NCBI RefSeq assembly: GCF_013155465.1
Contig: NZ_JABJVX010000001.1
Coordinates: 62,001-126,000, forward strand
From: Alterinioella nitratireducens
Lineage (GTDB): Bacteria; Pseudomonadota; Alphaproteobacteria; Rhodobacterales; Rhodobacteraceae
Direction: 5' to 3'
DNA length: 64,000 nucleotides
In this document: piece after piece, positions 17,860 through 25,811 of the stretch
Position numbering within the stretch: the first letter of the stretch is position 1
Layout of the letters: the number at the start of each line of letters is the position of its first letter
The notes under the pieces: generated by a model
Databases searched by the model: none
The model's input: only the letters and a program-made list of their open reading frames with translations
Told to the model about the DNA's origin: nothing
Made by a program: the position numbers and the translations under genes

Positions 17860-18972
17860 ATGACCGACATGACGCCCGAACGCGGCGCGCGCAACCTGCT
17901 GCTCAACTGTGCCGAGGCCAAGCCCGGTGAGCGGCTGCTGATTGCCTATGAGCCGCCCGGCTACGGCTATTTCGACGCAGACGCCGTGCCATGCGTGGCA
18001 GCGGCGGCTGAGGGGCTTGGCCTGCATGTCGATACGGTCGATGTCGGTTTCAACCCCGACAACCCGCATTTGCCCGCGCATCTGCTGCACCGCTTCGAGG
18101 CCGCCGATATCGTGCTGTTCCTGGCGCGTCTCGGCGATCAGCTGCGCTTTTCCGAGATGCCGCAGGGCAAGAAGATCATCGTCAGCTTCGCGCTGAACCG
18201 CGAGCTTTTCGGCTCGGGCTTCGCCAATGGGCATCACGACGCGTTCCTGGAGATCAAGGACGCGGTGAACGGCGTGCTGGACCGCGCCACCCATGTCCGG
18301 CTGACCTGCCCCGCAGGCACCGACATCACCGGTCGGCCCGAGATGAACCTCGAGGCCGATGGCGACACCTCGATCCTGCGCTTTCCGATGTCGGTCTTCA
18401 CGCCGGTCCCGGCCTACACGTTCTCGGGCCGCGCCGCGCTGGCGGGGTTCCTGACCGGCACCGGGTCACGCTATTACGACGACTATAATGTCGAGTTCGA
18501 CGCGCAGGTCTTCGCCCGGTTTGAACAAGGCCGCCTGACCGGGTTCGAGGGCGGGGCCAGCGACGTCGCCCGCGCCAATGCGCATTACGACCGGGTGTCG
18601 GAAAAATTCGGGATCGACCGCAACTTCATCCATTCCTGGCACGCGGGCATCCACCCCGGCTGCGGCTTTCCCTGGGACATGCGCGAGAATTACGAGAAAT
18701 GGGGCGGCGCGGCTTTCGGCAATCCGCGCATCCTGCATTTTCACACCTGCGGGGCCTATGCGCCGGGCGAGATCAGCTGGAACATCGTCGATCCGACCAT
18801 CGTGATCGACGGCGTGACCTTCTGGGATCGCGGCGTGTTTCATGCCGAACGCCTGCCGGGTGGCGCGGCGATCCTGGCGCAATACCCCTGTGCCGCCGCC
18901 CTCTTTGCCCATCCCGCCCGCGATATCGGCTTTCGCCCCGATCCCGCGCCGCAGATGTTGGCCACGGCTTGA
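17860..18972 (+). CDS. M29 aminopeptidase-fold protein (NicX-like candidate)
   Basis: A 370-residue protein that resembles the M29 leucyl aminopeptidase fold. The fold also includes the 2,5-dihydroxypyridine 5,6-dioxygenase NicX. Likely metal-site histidines occur in NFIHSWHAGIHPG and ILHFHTCG, and a conserved-looking RPEMNLEADGDTS loop sits mid-protein. It is transcribed divergently from LysR and next to several oxygenases. A ring-opening or hydrolytic step in the same catabolic route is therefore plausible. I cannot decide between peptidase and dioxygenase activity from the sequence alone. Confidence 0.6.
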   Translation: MTDMTPERGARNLLLNCAEAKPGERLLIAYEPPGYGYFDADAVPCVAAAAEGLGLHVDTVDVGFNPDNPHLPAHLLHRFEAADIVLFLARLGDQLRFSEMPQGKKIIVSFALNRELFGSGFANGHHDAFLEIKDAVNGVLDRATHVRLTCPAGTDITGRPEMNLEADGDTSILRFPMSVFTPVPAYTFSGRAALAGFLTGTGSRYYDDYNVEFDAQVFARFEQGRLTGFEGGASDVARANAHYDRVSEKFGIDRNFIHSWHAGIHPGCGFPWDMRENYEKWGGAAFGNPRILHFHTCGAYAPGEISWNIVDPTIVIDGVTFWDRGVFHAERLPGGAAILAQYPCAAALFAHPARDIGFRPDPAPQMLATA

Positions 18973-18981
18973 TCGAATCGC

Positions 18982-18999
18982 CTGATACTTGCTAATCAG
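18982..18999. promoter_or_regulatory. Possible third, degenerate LysR box
   Basis: CTGAT-N8-ATCAG encloses the half-site GCTAATCAG, which also occurs at the box at 16825 (GCTAATCAGG). The left ATTAG half is not conserved. It lies about 115 bases before the desaturase-like gene. It is offered only as a candidate half-site. Confidence 0.3.
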
Positions 19000-19005
19000 A
19001 CCTCA

Positions 19006-19093
19006 ATGAGGGCGCAGATGAGCGTGCCCTCATGGTGCGGAGCACTCCCGTCTCCGGTCGCTGGTCCTGGAAGGGCTGATCGCCCCCGCCAGC
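19006..19093 (+). promoter_or_regulatory. Hairpin-rich leader upstream of the desaturase-like gene
   Basis: Within the 141-base spacer, several stems can form on the plus strand. One is ATGAGGGC/GCCCTCAT at 19006-19013 and 19026-19033. A second is CGGAG/CTCCG at 19038-19042 and 19052-19056. A third is GCTGG/CCAGC at 19060-19064 and 19089-19093, which encloses GGGC/GCCC. No known riboswitch core is recognised. It may be a structured leader or a terminator-like region of the upstream gene. Confidence 0.35.
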
Positions 19094-19113
19094 ACAAATT
19101 CACGAGACTTCAC

Positions 19114-20052
19114 ATGACAAACGCGATTGTCACGCCTCTGACGCAGGCTTTGGCCGAGGGGAAACTGACCCGCGCCGAGTTGAAAGAGCTCATGCAGCGG
19201 TCGAACGGACCGGGGCTGGTGCATCTGGCGCTCTGGCTTCTGCTGCTGGCCACGACCACGACGCTGGTGGTGCTGGCCTGGAACAGCTGGCTGATCTGGC
19301 CCGCGATGTTCGTGCAGGGCGTGGTGCTGGTGCATCATTTCTCGCTGCAACATGAATGCGTGCATTACACGGTCTTTCGCACCCGCTGGCTGAACGACCT
19401 GGTGGGGCAGGTCTGTGGCTATATCATCCTGCTTCCGCACCGGTTCTTTCGCTACGAGCATTGCGATCACCACACCTATACGCAGGTGACGGGGCAGGAT
19501 CCCGAACAGGTGCCGATGCCGGAAACGATCTGGCAATATCTGCTGTATCTCTCGGCGCTGCCATATTGGAAAACCAAGTTCACCGAGGTGTTCCGCCACG
19601 CGATGGGGCGGCTTTCCGAGACGGAAAAGGGCTTCATCCCCAAGGTCGAGCACGCCGCCGTCTACCGCGACGCGCGGATGATGTTGGGCTTCTATGCGGC
19701 TGTGATCCTGGGCATGGCGCTGACGGGCTGGTGGGGGCTGATCTGGCTCTGGTTCATTCCGCTTCTGCTTGGTGAACCGGTGATGCGCTTCATCCGCATG
19801 ACGGAACATGTGGGCCGCCCCACGGTGCCGCAGATGCACGAGAACACGCGCACCAGCCTGGTGTCGCTGCCATTGCGGTTCCTGTGCTGGAACATGAACT
19901 ATCACGCCGAGCATCACTATGTCGCCTCGGTGCCGTTCCACCGCCTGCCCGTGCTGCATGAGAAGCTGCGCGATCACATCTTCGTCGAGAAGGGCGGCTA
20001 TCTCGGCGCGCATCGCGACATCCTGCGCCAGATCTTCGCGAGGCAGGCATGA
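19114..20052 (+). CDS. Membrane fatty-acid desaturase/hydroxylase family di-iron enzyme
   Basis: A 312-residue membrane protein with several hydrophobic segments (about 35-75, 95-108 and 185-220). It has the three histidine boxes of the family: HECVH (80-84), HCDHH (116-120) and HAEHH (264-268). These bind two irons and activate oxygen. The ATG at 19114 was chosen by family start. Its stop overlaps the ATG of a Rieske ferredoxin, which suggests that protein is its dedicated electron donor. The family includes lipid desaturases and small-molecule hydroxylases. Adjacency to sarcosine oxidase and other oxygenases favours a catabolic substrate, which is inference. Confidence 0.85.
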   Translation: MTNAIVTPLTQALAEGKLTRAELKELMQRSNGPGLVHLALWLLLLATTTTLVVLAWNSWLIWPAMFVQGVVLVHHFSLQHECVHYTVFRTRWLNDLVGQVCGYIILLPHRFFRYEHCDHHTYTQVTGQDPEQVPMPETIWQYLLYLSALPYWKTKFTEVFRHAMGRLSETEKGFIPKVEHAAVYRDARMMLGFYAAVILGMALTGWWGLIWLWFIPLLLGEPVMRFIRMTEHVGRPTVPQMHENTRTSLVSLPLRFLCWNMNYHAEHHYVASVPFHRLPVLHEKLRDHIFVEKGGYLGAHRDILRQIFARQA

Positions 20053-20360
20053 GCCGGGACTGGCGCGACCTGATCGCGGTCACGGAGCTTGAGGAGAACT
20101 GGGTCACGCGGGTGGATCTGGGGCCCCGCAAGCTGGCCGTCTACGACACGCCTTCGGGGGTGCATGTATCGCTGGCTTTGTGCAATCACGGCGGTGCGGA
20201 CCTGTGTGACGGGTATTTCGACGGCCATGTCATCGAATGCCCGCTGCATCAGGGCGCGTTCGATGTGCGCGACGGGCGGGCGGTATCCGCGCCTGCGACA
20301 CGCCCGATGAAGGTCTTCGAGGCCCGCGTGCGGGACGGCATGGTGCAGGTCAGGGCGTGA
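20049..20360 (+). CDS. Rieske [2Fe-2S] ferredoxin
   Basis: A small 103-residue Rieske-type ferredoxin. The ligands are C45-x-H47 and C64-x2-H67, within CNHGGADLCDGYF and ECPLHQGAFD. It is a soluble electron carrier without a membrane anchor. It overlaps the desaturase-like gene by four bases (ATGA), so the two are translationally coupled. Its 3' end overlaps the convergent soxG by 11 bases. No reductase is adjacent. Confidence 0.9.
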   Translation: MSRDWRDLIAVTELEENWVTRVDLGPRKLAVYDTPSGVHVSLALCNHGGADLCDGYFDGHVIECPLHQGAFDVRDGRAVSAPATRPMKVFEARVRDGMVQVRA

Positions 20361-20841
20361 TCCGGGCCAGCATCTCGGTAATCCAGGGGGCATAGCTGCG
20401 GTCGATGGCGACCTCGAAGCCGTGCCCGCCGCGCGTGATCAGGGCCTTCTGGGTGAAGAATTCGGTGAAGTCGGCCCCGTCATCGGGGAAGGTTTCAAGG
20501 TCCAGCGGGCAGCCGGTGGCGGTGACATGCGCGGCATCGGGGCCGGTGATGCGGACCCAGGCATAGACATCCGAGACCCGCACGATGCTGATCTCGGGCG
20601 GCGCGTCGGCGGGTTTGAGGGCATCGGTCAGGGCCTCCTCGCGGGTCAGGTCGGCGATCAGCAGCCAGTGATCGGGGCCGATATGGGCGAGGGTCTTGCC
20701 GTCTTCCCGCACCCGTCGGTTCGGAGCATCGGGAAAGCCGGGCAGGGTGTCGCCCGCCCAATCCGCCAGCGCGGCTTGCGGCCCCTTGAGGTCGAAGATC
20801 GCGCGCACTGGACCGTCCGTGATCGCCACATCATAGCTCAT
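20350..20841 (-). CDS. soxG: Sarcosine oxidase gamma subunit
   Basis: A 163-residue subunit of heterotetrameric sarcosine oxidase, recognised by position after soxA and by the YAWVRITGPDA and GCPLDLETFP segments. The ATG at 20841 overlaps the soxA stop. The complex oxidatively demethylates sarcosine to glycine in the cytoplasm and passes the one-carbon unit to tetrahydrofolate. It is the last gene of the soxBDAG operon and ends inside the convergent ferredoxin gene. Confidence 0.9.
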   Translation of the reverse strand: MSYDVAITDGPVRAIFDLKGPQAALADWAGDTLPGFPDAPNRRVREDGKTLAHIGPDHWLLIADLTREEALTDALKPADAPPEISIVRVSDVYAWVRITGPDAAHVTATGCPLDLETFPDDGADFTEFFTQKALITRGGHGFEVAIDRSYAPWITEMLARITP

Positions 20842-23669
20842 GCGCGCAGCCTTTCGCCCTCGGGATCGTAATGGATGGGGGCGGTGATGCGCACCGGCAG
20901 AACCTCGTCCTTGACCCGCACATGTGCCATTTCCCCATGCTGTGACGCGCCGTTCTCCAAAAGCGCGAGGCCGATCCAGCGGTCCTGCACGACGCTCCAG
21001 ACGCAGGCGGTGACCAGCCCCTCGGTCGCGCGGGTCTTGCCCCCCGGTGTCAGCGGCGCGCCCTCGGGCACCTGGCGGTCGGGTTCGGGCAGGAACCCCA
21101 CCAGTTCGCGGCGCACTGCCCCGCCCGCGCGTCGCAGCGCGATCGAGCGTTTGCCGATATAGTCGGCCTTCTTCTTCGACATCGCCCATCCCAGGCCCAG
21201 GTCATGCGGATCGACCGTGCCGTCGACCTCATGCGCCAGCGACAGGAACGCCTTTTCGACGCGCAAGACGTGGTTGGCCTCGGAGCCGACGGGCTGGATG
21301 CCGTGGGATGCGCCTGCCGCCATGATCTTTTCCCACAATTCGGGCAGGTGGCGCGGGGCGACGTTGATCTCGAACGAGAGTTCGCCGGTGAAGCTGACGC
21401 GCACGACACGGGCGGGCAGGCCCGCGACGGTGCCGTCTGCGAACCCCATGAAGGGCAGCGCCTTGCGCGTGAGGTCGATATCGCCGCCGAGCGCCATCAT
21501 CACCTCGCGCGCCTTCGGGCCGCAAACCGTGGCATTGGCCCATTGGCTGGTCACATCGGTGAGGAAGATCTGCCAGTCGGGGAATTGGGTCTGCGCCAGT
21601 TCCTCCATATGGGACTGAACCGCCGCCGCGTGGCCGGTGGAGGCCGAGACGATCCAGCGATGCTCCGACAGGCGCAACACGACGCCATCGTCGAAGATCA
21701 GCCCGTCATCGGTCAGCATCAGCCCGTAGCGCCCGCGCCCCGGTTGCAGCCCCGACATGATGTTGGTGTAGAGATGGTCGAGGAAGCGGCCCACATCGCG
21801 GCCTTTGATCTCGAACGTGCCAAGCGGCGATCCGTCATAGATTCCGACGCCTTCACGCACCACGCGGGCCTCGCGGTTGACGCTGTCCTGAAAGCTCTCG
21901 TCGGGACGCGGGAAATAGCCAGGCCGCTGCCAGCGCGCGCCGGCCTCATACATCACCGCGCCCCGGGCCTTGTTCCAATCGGTCAGGGGCGTGTGGCGAT
22001 AGGGCAGGGTGACCGGGCCGTCGCGTTGCCCCGCGATGGCCCCGAAGGAGACCGGCGTATAGGGCGAGCGAAACGTGGTGGTGCCAACCTCCTCCATCCG
22101 CGCGCCCTGTTGCAGGGCCACGGTGCCGATGATGTTGATATTGCCGGTCTTGCCCTGGTCGATGCCCATGCCGCCCGTGGTATAGCGCTTGACATGTTCC
22201 ACATTGCCATAGCCCTCGCGCAGGGCCAGGTGCACGTCATCGACGGTCACGTCATTCTGGATATCGAGAAACGCCTTGCCCTTGGCGGCTTCGACACGCC
22301 ACAGGGGCTGGACCTTGTAGGGGGCCTCGCCCGGCAGGGTCAGGTCGCCCGCCGCAGCACCGATGGCACGGACGGATTGCACAGGCGCGTCGGGGAGGAA
22401 GCTGGCGATTTTCTCGTCATAGCGCAGGGTGCCGCGCGATTGCGACCAGAGATGCACCGCCGGGTTCCAGCCGCCGGATTGGGCCAGAAGGTCGCATTGG
22501 ATGCGCCGGGTGGGGCCGCCCTGGATAGGTGCGACCTCGACGACGCGCAAGCGACGATGACCGCGCGCCCGCGTGACAACATGGGCGGGCAGGATCTCGA
22601 TACCGGGGACAAACTCGCGGGTCTCCTGCGGCACCTCGGCGCGGCTGTCGATGATGGCGGCGACCGTGATGCCCGCTGCGGCCAGATCGGCGGCGACGGC
22701 ATAGGCGCTGCTGTTATTGGTGAAGATCACCGCGCGGCGCCCCGGCGTCACGGCATAGCGGTTCACATAGGCCTGCGCGGCCGAGGCCAGCATCACGCCG
22801 GGGCGGTCGTTATTGCCGAAGACAAGTGTGCGCTCGATCGCGCCGGTGGCAAGGATCACGCGAGCCGCGCGGATGCGCCAGCTGCGTTCCAGAAGGCCAT
22901 GGCCGGGGCTGCTTTCGTTCACCATCAGGTAATTGTGCTCGCGATAGGCCCAGGCGGTCGCGTCTTGCAGATGGGTGACATTGGGCAGGGCGGCAAGCTC
23001 CGAGACGGTCTCCGCCACCCAGTCCAGCGCCGGTTTTCCGTCCACCTCCAGCCGCCGGTTGAGCAGGCTGCCGCCCGGCTCGATCCCCTCATCGACCAGC
23101 ATCACCCGCGCACCGTCGCGGCCCGCCTCCAGTGCGGCGCGCAGGCCTGCGGGCCCGGCCCCGACGACCAGCAGGTCGGCATGGGCAAAGCGCGCCTCGA
23201 ACCGGCCTTCGGGCGGCGCGGCGGGTGCGCCCGCCAACCCCGCGGCACGGCGGATCGACGGCTCATATAGATGCCAGTTCGGCCATTTGAACGTCTTGTA
23301 ATAGAAGCCCGCGGGCAGGAAGCGCGCGGCGATCTGCGTCATCGCGCCAAGGTCGAACGCGGGCGAGGGCCAGCAATTGACCGAGCGCGCCTTGAGCCCG
23401 TCGCGCAAGGGCACCGTGGTGGCGGGGCGGTTGGCCGAGGCGTCGCGGCCTTCCAGTTCCACCAGCGTGCCGGGCTCCTCGACGCCCGATCCGACGATGC
23501 CGCGCGGGCGGTGGTATTTGAAACTGCGCGCGGTCAGGCGGATGCCGTTGGCCAATAGCGCCGAGGCCAGCGTGTCGCCATGAAACCCCGACAGGCTGCG
23601 TCCGTTGAAGGTGAAGGAGATGCGGCGCGTGCGGTCGATGCGGCCGCCATCGGGCAATCGGTTACGCAT
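20838..23669 (-). CDS. soxA: Sarcosine oxidase alpha subunit
   Basis: A 943-residue large subunit. An N-terminal ferredoxin-like fold (FTFNGRSLSGFHGDTLASALLANG) precedes a pyridine-nucleotide disulfide oxidoreductase domain with the NAD/FAD-binding GAGPAGLRAALEAG near residue 178. The C-terminal half is an aminomethyltransferase (GcvT) folate domain with SFTGELSFEI. The start MRNRLPDGGRIDRTR at 23669 matches the family better than an ATG seven codons upstream. It overlaps soxD by eight bases. The protein binds NAD and the tetrahydrofolate acceptor. Confidence 0.93.
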   Translation of the reverse strand: MRNRLPDGGRIDRTRRISFTFNGRSLSGFHGDTLASALLANGIRLTARSFKYHRPRGIVGSGVEEPGTLVELEGRDASANRPATTVPLRDGLKARSVNCWPSPAFDLGAMTQIAARFLPAGFYYKTFKWPNWHLYEPSIRRAAGLAGAPAAPPEGRFEARFAHADLLVVGAGPAGLRAALEAGRDGARVMLVDEGIEPGGSLLNRRLEVDGKPALDWVAETVSELAALPNVTHLQDATAWAYREHNYLMVNESSPGHGLLERSWRIRAARVILATGAIERTLVFGNNDRPGVMLASAAQAYVNRYAVTPGRRAVIFTNNSSAYAVAADLAAAGITVAAIIDSRAEVPQETREFVPGIEILPAHVVTRARGHRRLRVVEVAPIQGGPTRRIQCDLLAQSGGWNPAVHLWSQSRGTLRYDEKIASFLPDAPVQSVRAIGAAAGDLTLPGEAPYKVQPLWRVEAAKGKAFLDIQNDVTVDDVHLALREGYGNVEHVKRYTTGGMGIDQGKTGNINIIGTVALQQGARMEEVGTTTFRSPYTPVSFGAIAGQRDGPVTLPYRHTPLTDWNKARGAVMYEAGARWQRPGYFPRPDESFQDSVNREARVVREGVGIYDGSPLGTFEIKGRDVGRFLDHLYTNIMSGLQPGRGRYGLMLTDDGLIFDDGVVLRLSEHRWIVSASTGHAAAVQSHMEELAQTQFPDWQIFLTDVTSQWANATVCGPKAREVMMALGGDIDLTRKALPFMGFADGTVAGLPARVVRVSFTGELSFEINVAPRHLPELWEKIMAAGASHGIQPVGSEANHVLRVEKAFLSLAHEVDGTVDPHDLGLGWAMSKKKADYIGKRSIALRRAGGAVRRELVGFLPEPDRQVPEGAPLTPGGKTRATEGLVTACVWSVVQDRWIGLALLENGASQHGEMAHVRVKDEVLPVRITAPIHYDPEGERLRA

Positions 23670-23913
23670 CCGGCGCCTCTGTGATGTCATGCGTGCGCGT
23701 GTCGCGCCAGATCGTCAGCCAAACCCCACAACCGCGCGCGTGGTGCCAGCGTTCATGGACCGGCCCGAGCGGGTTGGGCACCTGCATCAGGTAATCGACC
23801 CATTGTGCATCCGTCACGGCATTTGGGTCGGGGCGGTCGGGTTTGACCGGGCCGCCATAGGCGAATTCGCTCTCGTTGCGCGGCCCGCAGAAGGGGCAGG
23901 GGATCAGCATCAT
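23662..23913 (-). CDS. soxD: Sarcosine oxidase delta subunit
   Basis: An 83-residue zinc-binding subunit. The N-terminal CPFCG knuckle and the later H-x-ARGCGVW segment (HHARGCGVWL) supply the Cys/His ligands. Two consecutive ATG codons precede LIPCPFCG; the first is used here. It lies nine bases after soxB and overlaps soxA, keeping the canonical B-D-A-G order. Confidence 0.93.
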   Translation of the reverse strand: MMLIPCPFCGPRNESEFAYGGPVKPDRPDPNAVTDAQWVDYLMQVPNPLGPVHERWHHARGCGVWLTIWRDTRTHDITEAPDA

Positions 23914-23921
23914 GGACTGCG

Positions 23922-25172
23922 TTACCTCGCCGTTGTGGTGCCGGTTTCCATCACATAGTCGAGGTGACGGAAGCGTTTCAGCGTGAAATCGGCCATCAGG
24001 GGATGCGGGCGTCCGGTGGCGACCAGATGCGCCAGCGTGAGGCCGCCCGCAGGAATGGCCTTGTAGCCGCCCCACCAACCGGCGGTGACGAAAAGGCCGG
24101 GAATGTCGGTCTCATCCATGATCGGCGAGGCATCCTGCGCGATGTCCAGGTGCCCGCCCCATTGCCGCATCAGTTTCAGCCGCTTGAAGGACGGGAAAAG
24201 CGACAGCATCGCGGTCACGGTATCCTCGAACACGTTTTGCTTGATGTCGCGGCGAAAGCTCTGGCCGGGATCGGGTGCGCCGCCGATGACCATCTCGCCC
24301 TTGTCGGACTGGCTGAAGTAGAAGCCGCTATCGGGGCAGTTCACGATCACGTCGACCAGCGGCTTGACCGGCTCCGAGACGAAGGCCGTCAGGTTCATCG
24401 TGCGCAGGGGCAGGCGCAGCCCGGCGGTTTCGGTGATCGTCGTGGTATGGCCCGAGACGGCGACCACGACCTTGCCCGCGCGCACGGTGCCGCGATTGGT
24501 CTCGACCCCCTCGATCTTGCCATCCGGCCCCCGGATCAGCGATAGCACCGGCGTCTGTTGCTGGATCTCGACCCCCATCGCGTCGGCGGCGCGGGCATAG
24601 CCCCAGGCGACCGCGTCATGGCGGTTCACGGCGGCGTCGGTATGGACCATGCCGCCCAGGATCGGCAGGCGCGCATCGGGCCCGCCCCCCGTCAGGGCGG
24701 GGATGCGGCGGCGGACCTCCTCGGTCGAGATCGGCTGATAGGTGGAGCCGTAGATATCCATCACCAGTTGACGGCGGCGCAGCTCCCGCATCTTGCCCCA
24801 GGTCTGGACGACATCGACCATGCTGCGCTTGGAGTGCATCATGTTGAAGTTCAGCGCCTTGGTCAGACCCTCATAGAGTTCCACCGATTTCACGTAGAAC
24901 GGGATCGAGGCATCGCGCATGTAGTTCGACCGGATGGTGACGGTATTGCGCGCGATATTGCCACCGCCAAGCCAGCCGCGTTCCAGCACCGCGACGTCTG
25001 TGATCCCGTGCTCCTTGGCCAGGTAATAGGCAGTGGCCAGCCCATGCCCGCCCGCGCCGATGATCACCACCTCATAGCGAGGCTTCAAGGGCGGCGCGCG
25101 CCAGGCGCGGGTCCAGCCCTGGTGTTTGTTCAGCCCGTGGCGGAGCAGGGAGAGAAGGGAGTAGTCTTGCAT
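23922..25172 (-). CDS. soxB: Sarcosine oxidase beta subunit
   Basis: A 416-residue flavoprotein subunit. The Rossmann motif IIGAGGHGLATAYYLA is near residue 37. The NRHDAVAWGYARAA segment contains the histidine that carries covalent FMN in characterised enzymes. The C-terminal GWWGGYKAIPAGG flavin-binding stretch is present. The start MQDYSLLSLLRHGL at 25172 is standard for the family, though the ribosome binding site is weak. It is the first gene of the operon and is divergent from an XRE-cupin regulator, with a palindrome between them. Confidence 0.94.
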   Translation of the reverse strand: MQDYSLLSLLRHGLNKHQGWTRAWRAPPLKPRYEVVIIGAGGHGLATAYYLAKEHGITDVAVLERGWLGGGNIARNTVTIRSNYMRDASIPFYVKSVELYEGLTKALNFNMMHSKRSMVDVVQTWGKMRELRRRQLVMDIYGSTYQPISTEEVRRRIPALTGGGPDARLPILGGMVHTDAAVNRHDAVAWGYARAADAMGVEIQQQTPVLSLIRGPDGKIEGVETNRGTVRAGKVVVAVSGHTTTITETAGLRLPLRTMNLTAFVSEPVKPLVDVIVNCPDSGFYFSQSDKGEMVIGGAPDPGQSFRRDIKQNVFEDTVTAMLSLFPSFKRLKLMRQWGGHLDIAQDASPIMDETDIPGLFVTAGWWGGYKAIPAGGLTLAHLVATGRPHPLMADFTLKRFRHLDYVMETGTTTAR

Positions 25173-25185
25173 GATGGTTATATGT

Positions 25186-25200
25186 TTTACTTTCAGTAAA
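25186..25200. promoter_or_regulatory. Palindromic operator candidate between soxB and its regulator
   Basis: A perfect inverted repeat TTTACT-TTC-AGTAAA sits 14 bases before soxB and 33 bases before the XRE-cupin start. It lies within a short AT-rich patch of the 60-base divergent spacer. XRE regulators bind such short dyads, so repression of soxBDAG and autoregulation are likely. Confidence 0.6.
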
Positions 25201-25232
25201 GACGCGTCAAGTGATTCCCTGTGAGGCAGGCC

Positions 25233-25811
25233 ATGGCCGAGAAATCCGAGATCGACATCGCCGTGGGCCGCGCCCTGAACCGGCTGCGCGGTGAACGGGG
25301 CTTGACCGTGACCGCGCTGGCCGAGGGCGCCGGGGTCTCGCCGCCTATGATCAGCCGGATCGAGAAGGGGCAGGTCTCCCCGTCGCTCTCGACGCTTGCC
25401 GCGCTGGCGGGCGCCTTGCAGGTGCCGGTGATGGCGCTGCTGGCGGCCAGCGACACCCCCGCCGATGTGCATCATGTCAAGGCGGGCGGGGGCTTGCCCT
25501 CGCGCCGGATCACCGAGGGCCACGCGCATGATTACCTGCTGCTCGGCAAGCACGGATCACCGGGCGGCCGGTTCGAGGCGGCCGAGATCACCATCGCGCG
25601 GGATCAGGCGGGGCGGCTGCCGACCTATCAGCATGAGGGCCACGTCTTCATTCACCTTCTGGAGGGGCAGGCGCGCTATCGCTGCGGCGGGGATATATTC
25701 GATCTGGGACCGGGCGATACGCTCAGCTTCGATGCCAAGCTGGCGCATGGCTTCGCGGAGATCCTCAGCGACCGGGTGCGTTTCGTCACCGTGTCGTCAA
25801 GGCCCGCCTAG
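25233..25811 (+). CDS. XRE family regulator with C-terminal cupin domain
   Basis: A 192-residue regulator. The N-terminal lambda-repressor-like helix-turn-helix spans about residues 12-68 (ALAEGAGVSPPMISRIEKGQVSPSL). A cupin sensor domain follows from about residue 115, with a GHVFIHLLEGQARY barrel strand and GPGDTLSFDA. The ATG at 25233 has GAGG six bases upstream. It is divergent from soxB and probably senses a methylated amine or amino acid. A paralogue lies at 30096-30686. Its stop overlaps the convergent permease gene by four bases. Confidence 0.89.
   Translation: MAEKSEIDIAVGRALNRLRGERGLTVTALAEGAGVSPPMISRIEKGQVSPSLSTLAALAGALQVPVMALLAASDTPADVHHVKAGGGLPSRRITEGHAHDYLLLGKHGSPGGRFEAAEITIARDQAGRLPTYQHEGHVFIHLLEGQARYRCGGDIFDLGPGDTLSFDAKLAHGFAEILSDRVRFVTVSSRPA

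Noticed and set aside
17860-18972. Calling the M29-fold protein a true aminopeptidase
   Set aside because: The oxygenase-rich surroundings and His-rich segments leave NicX-like dioxygenase activity equally possible, so only the fold was named.
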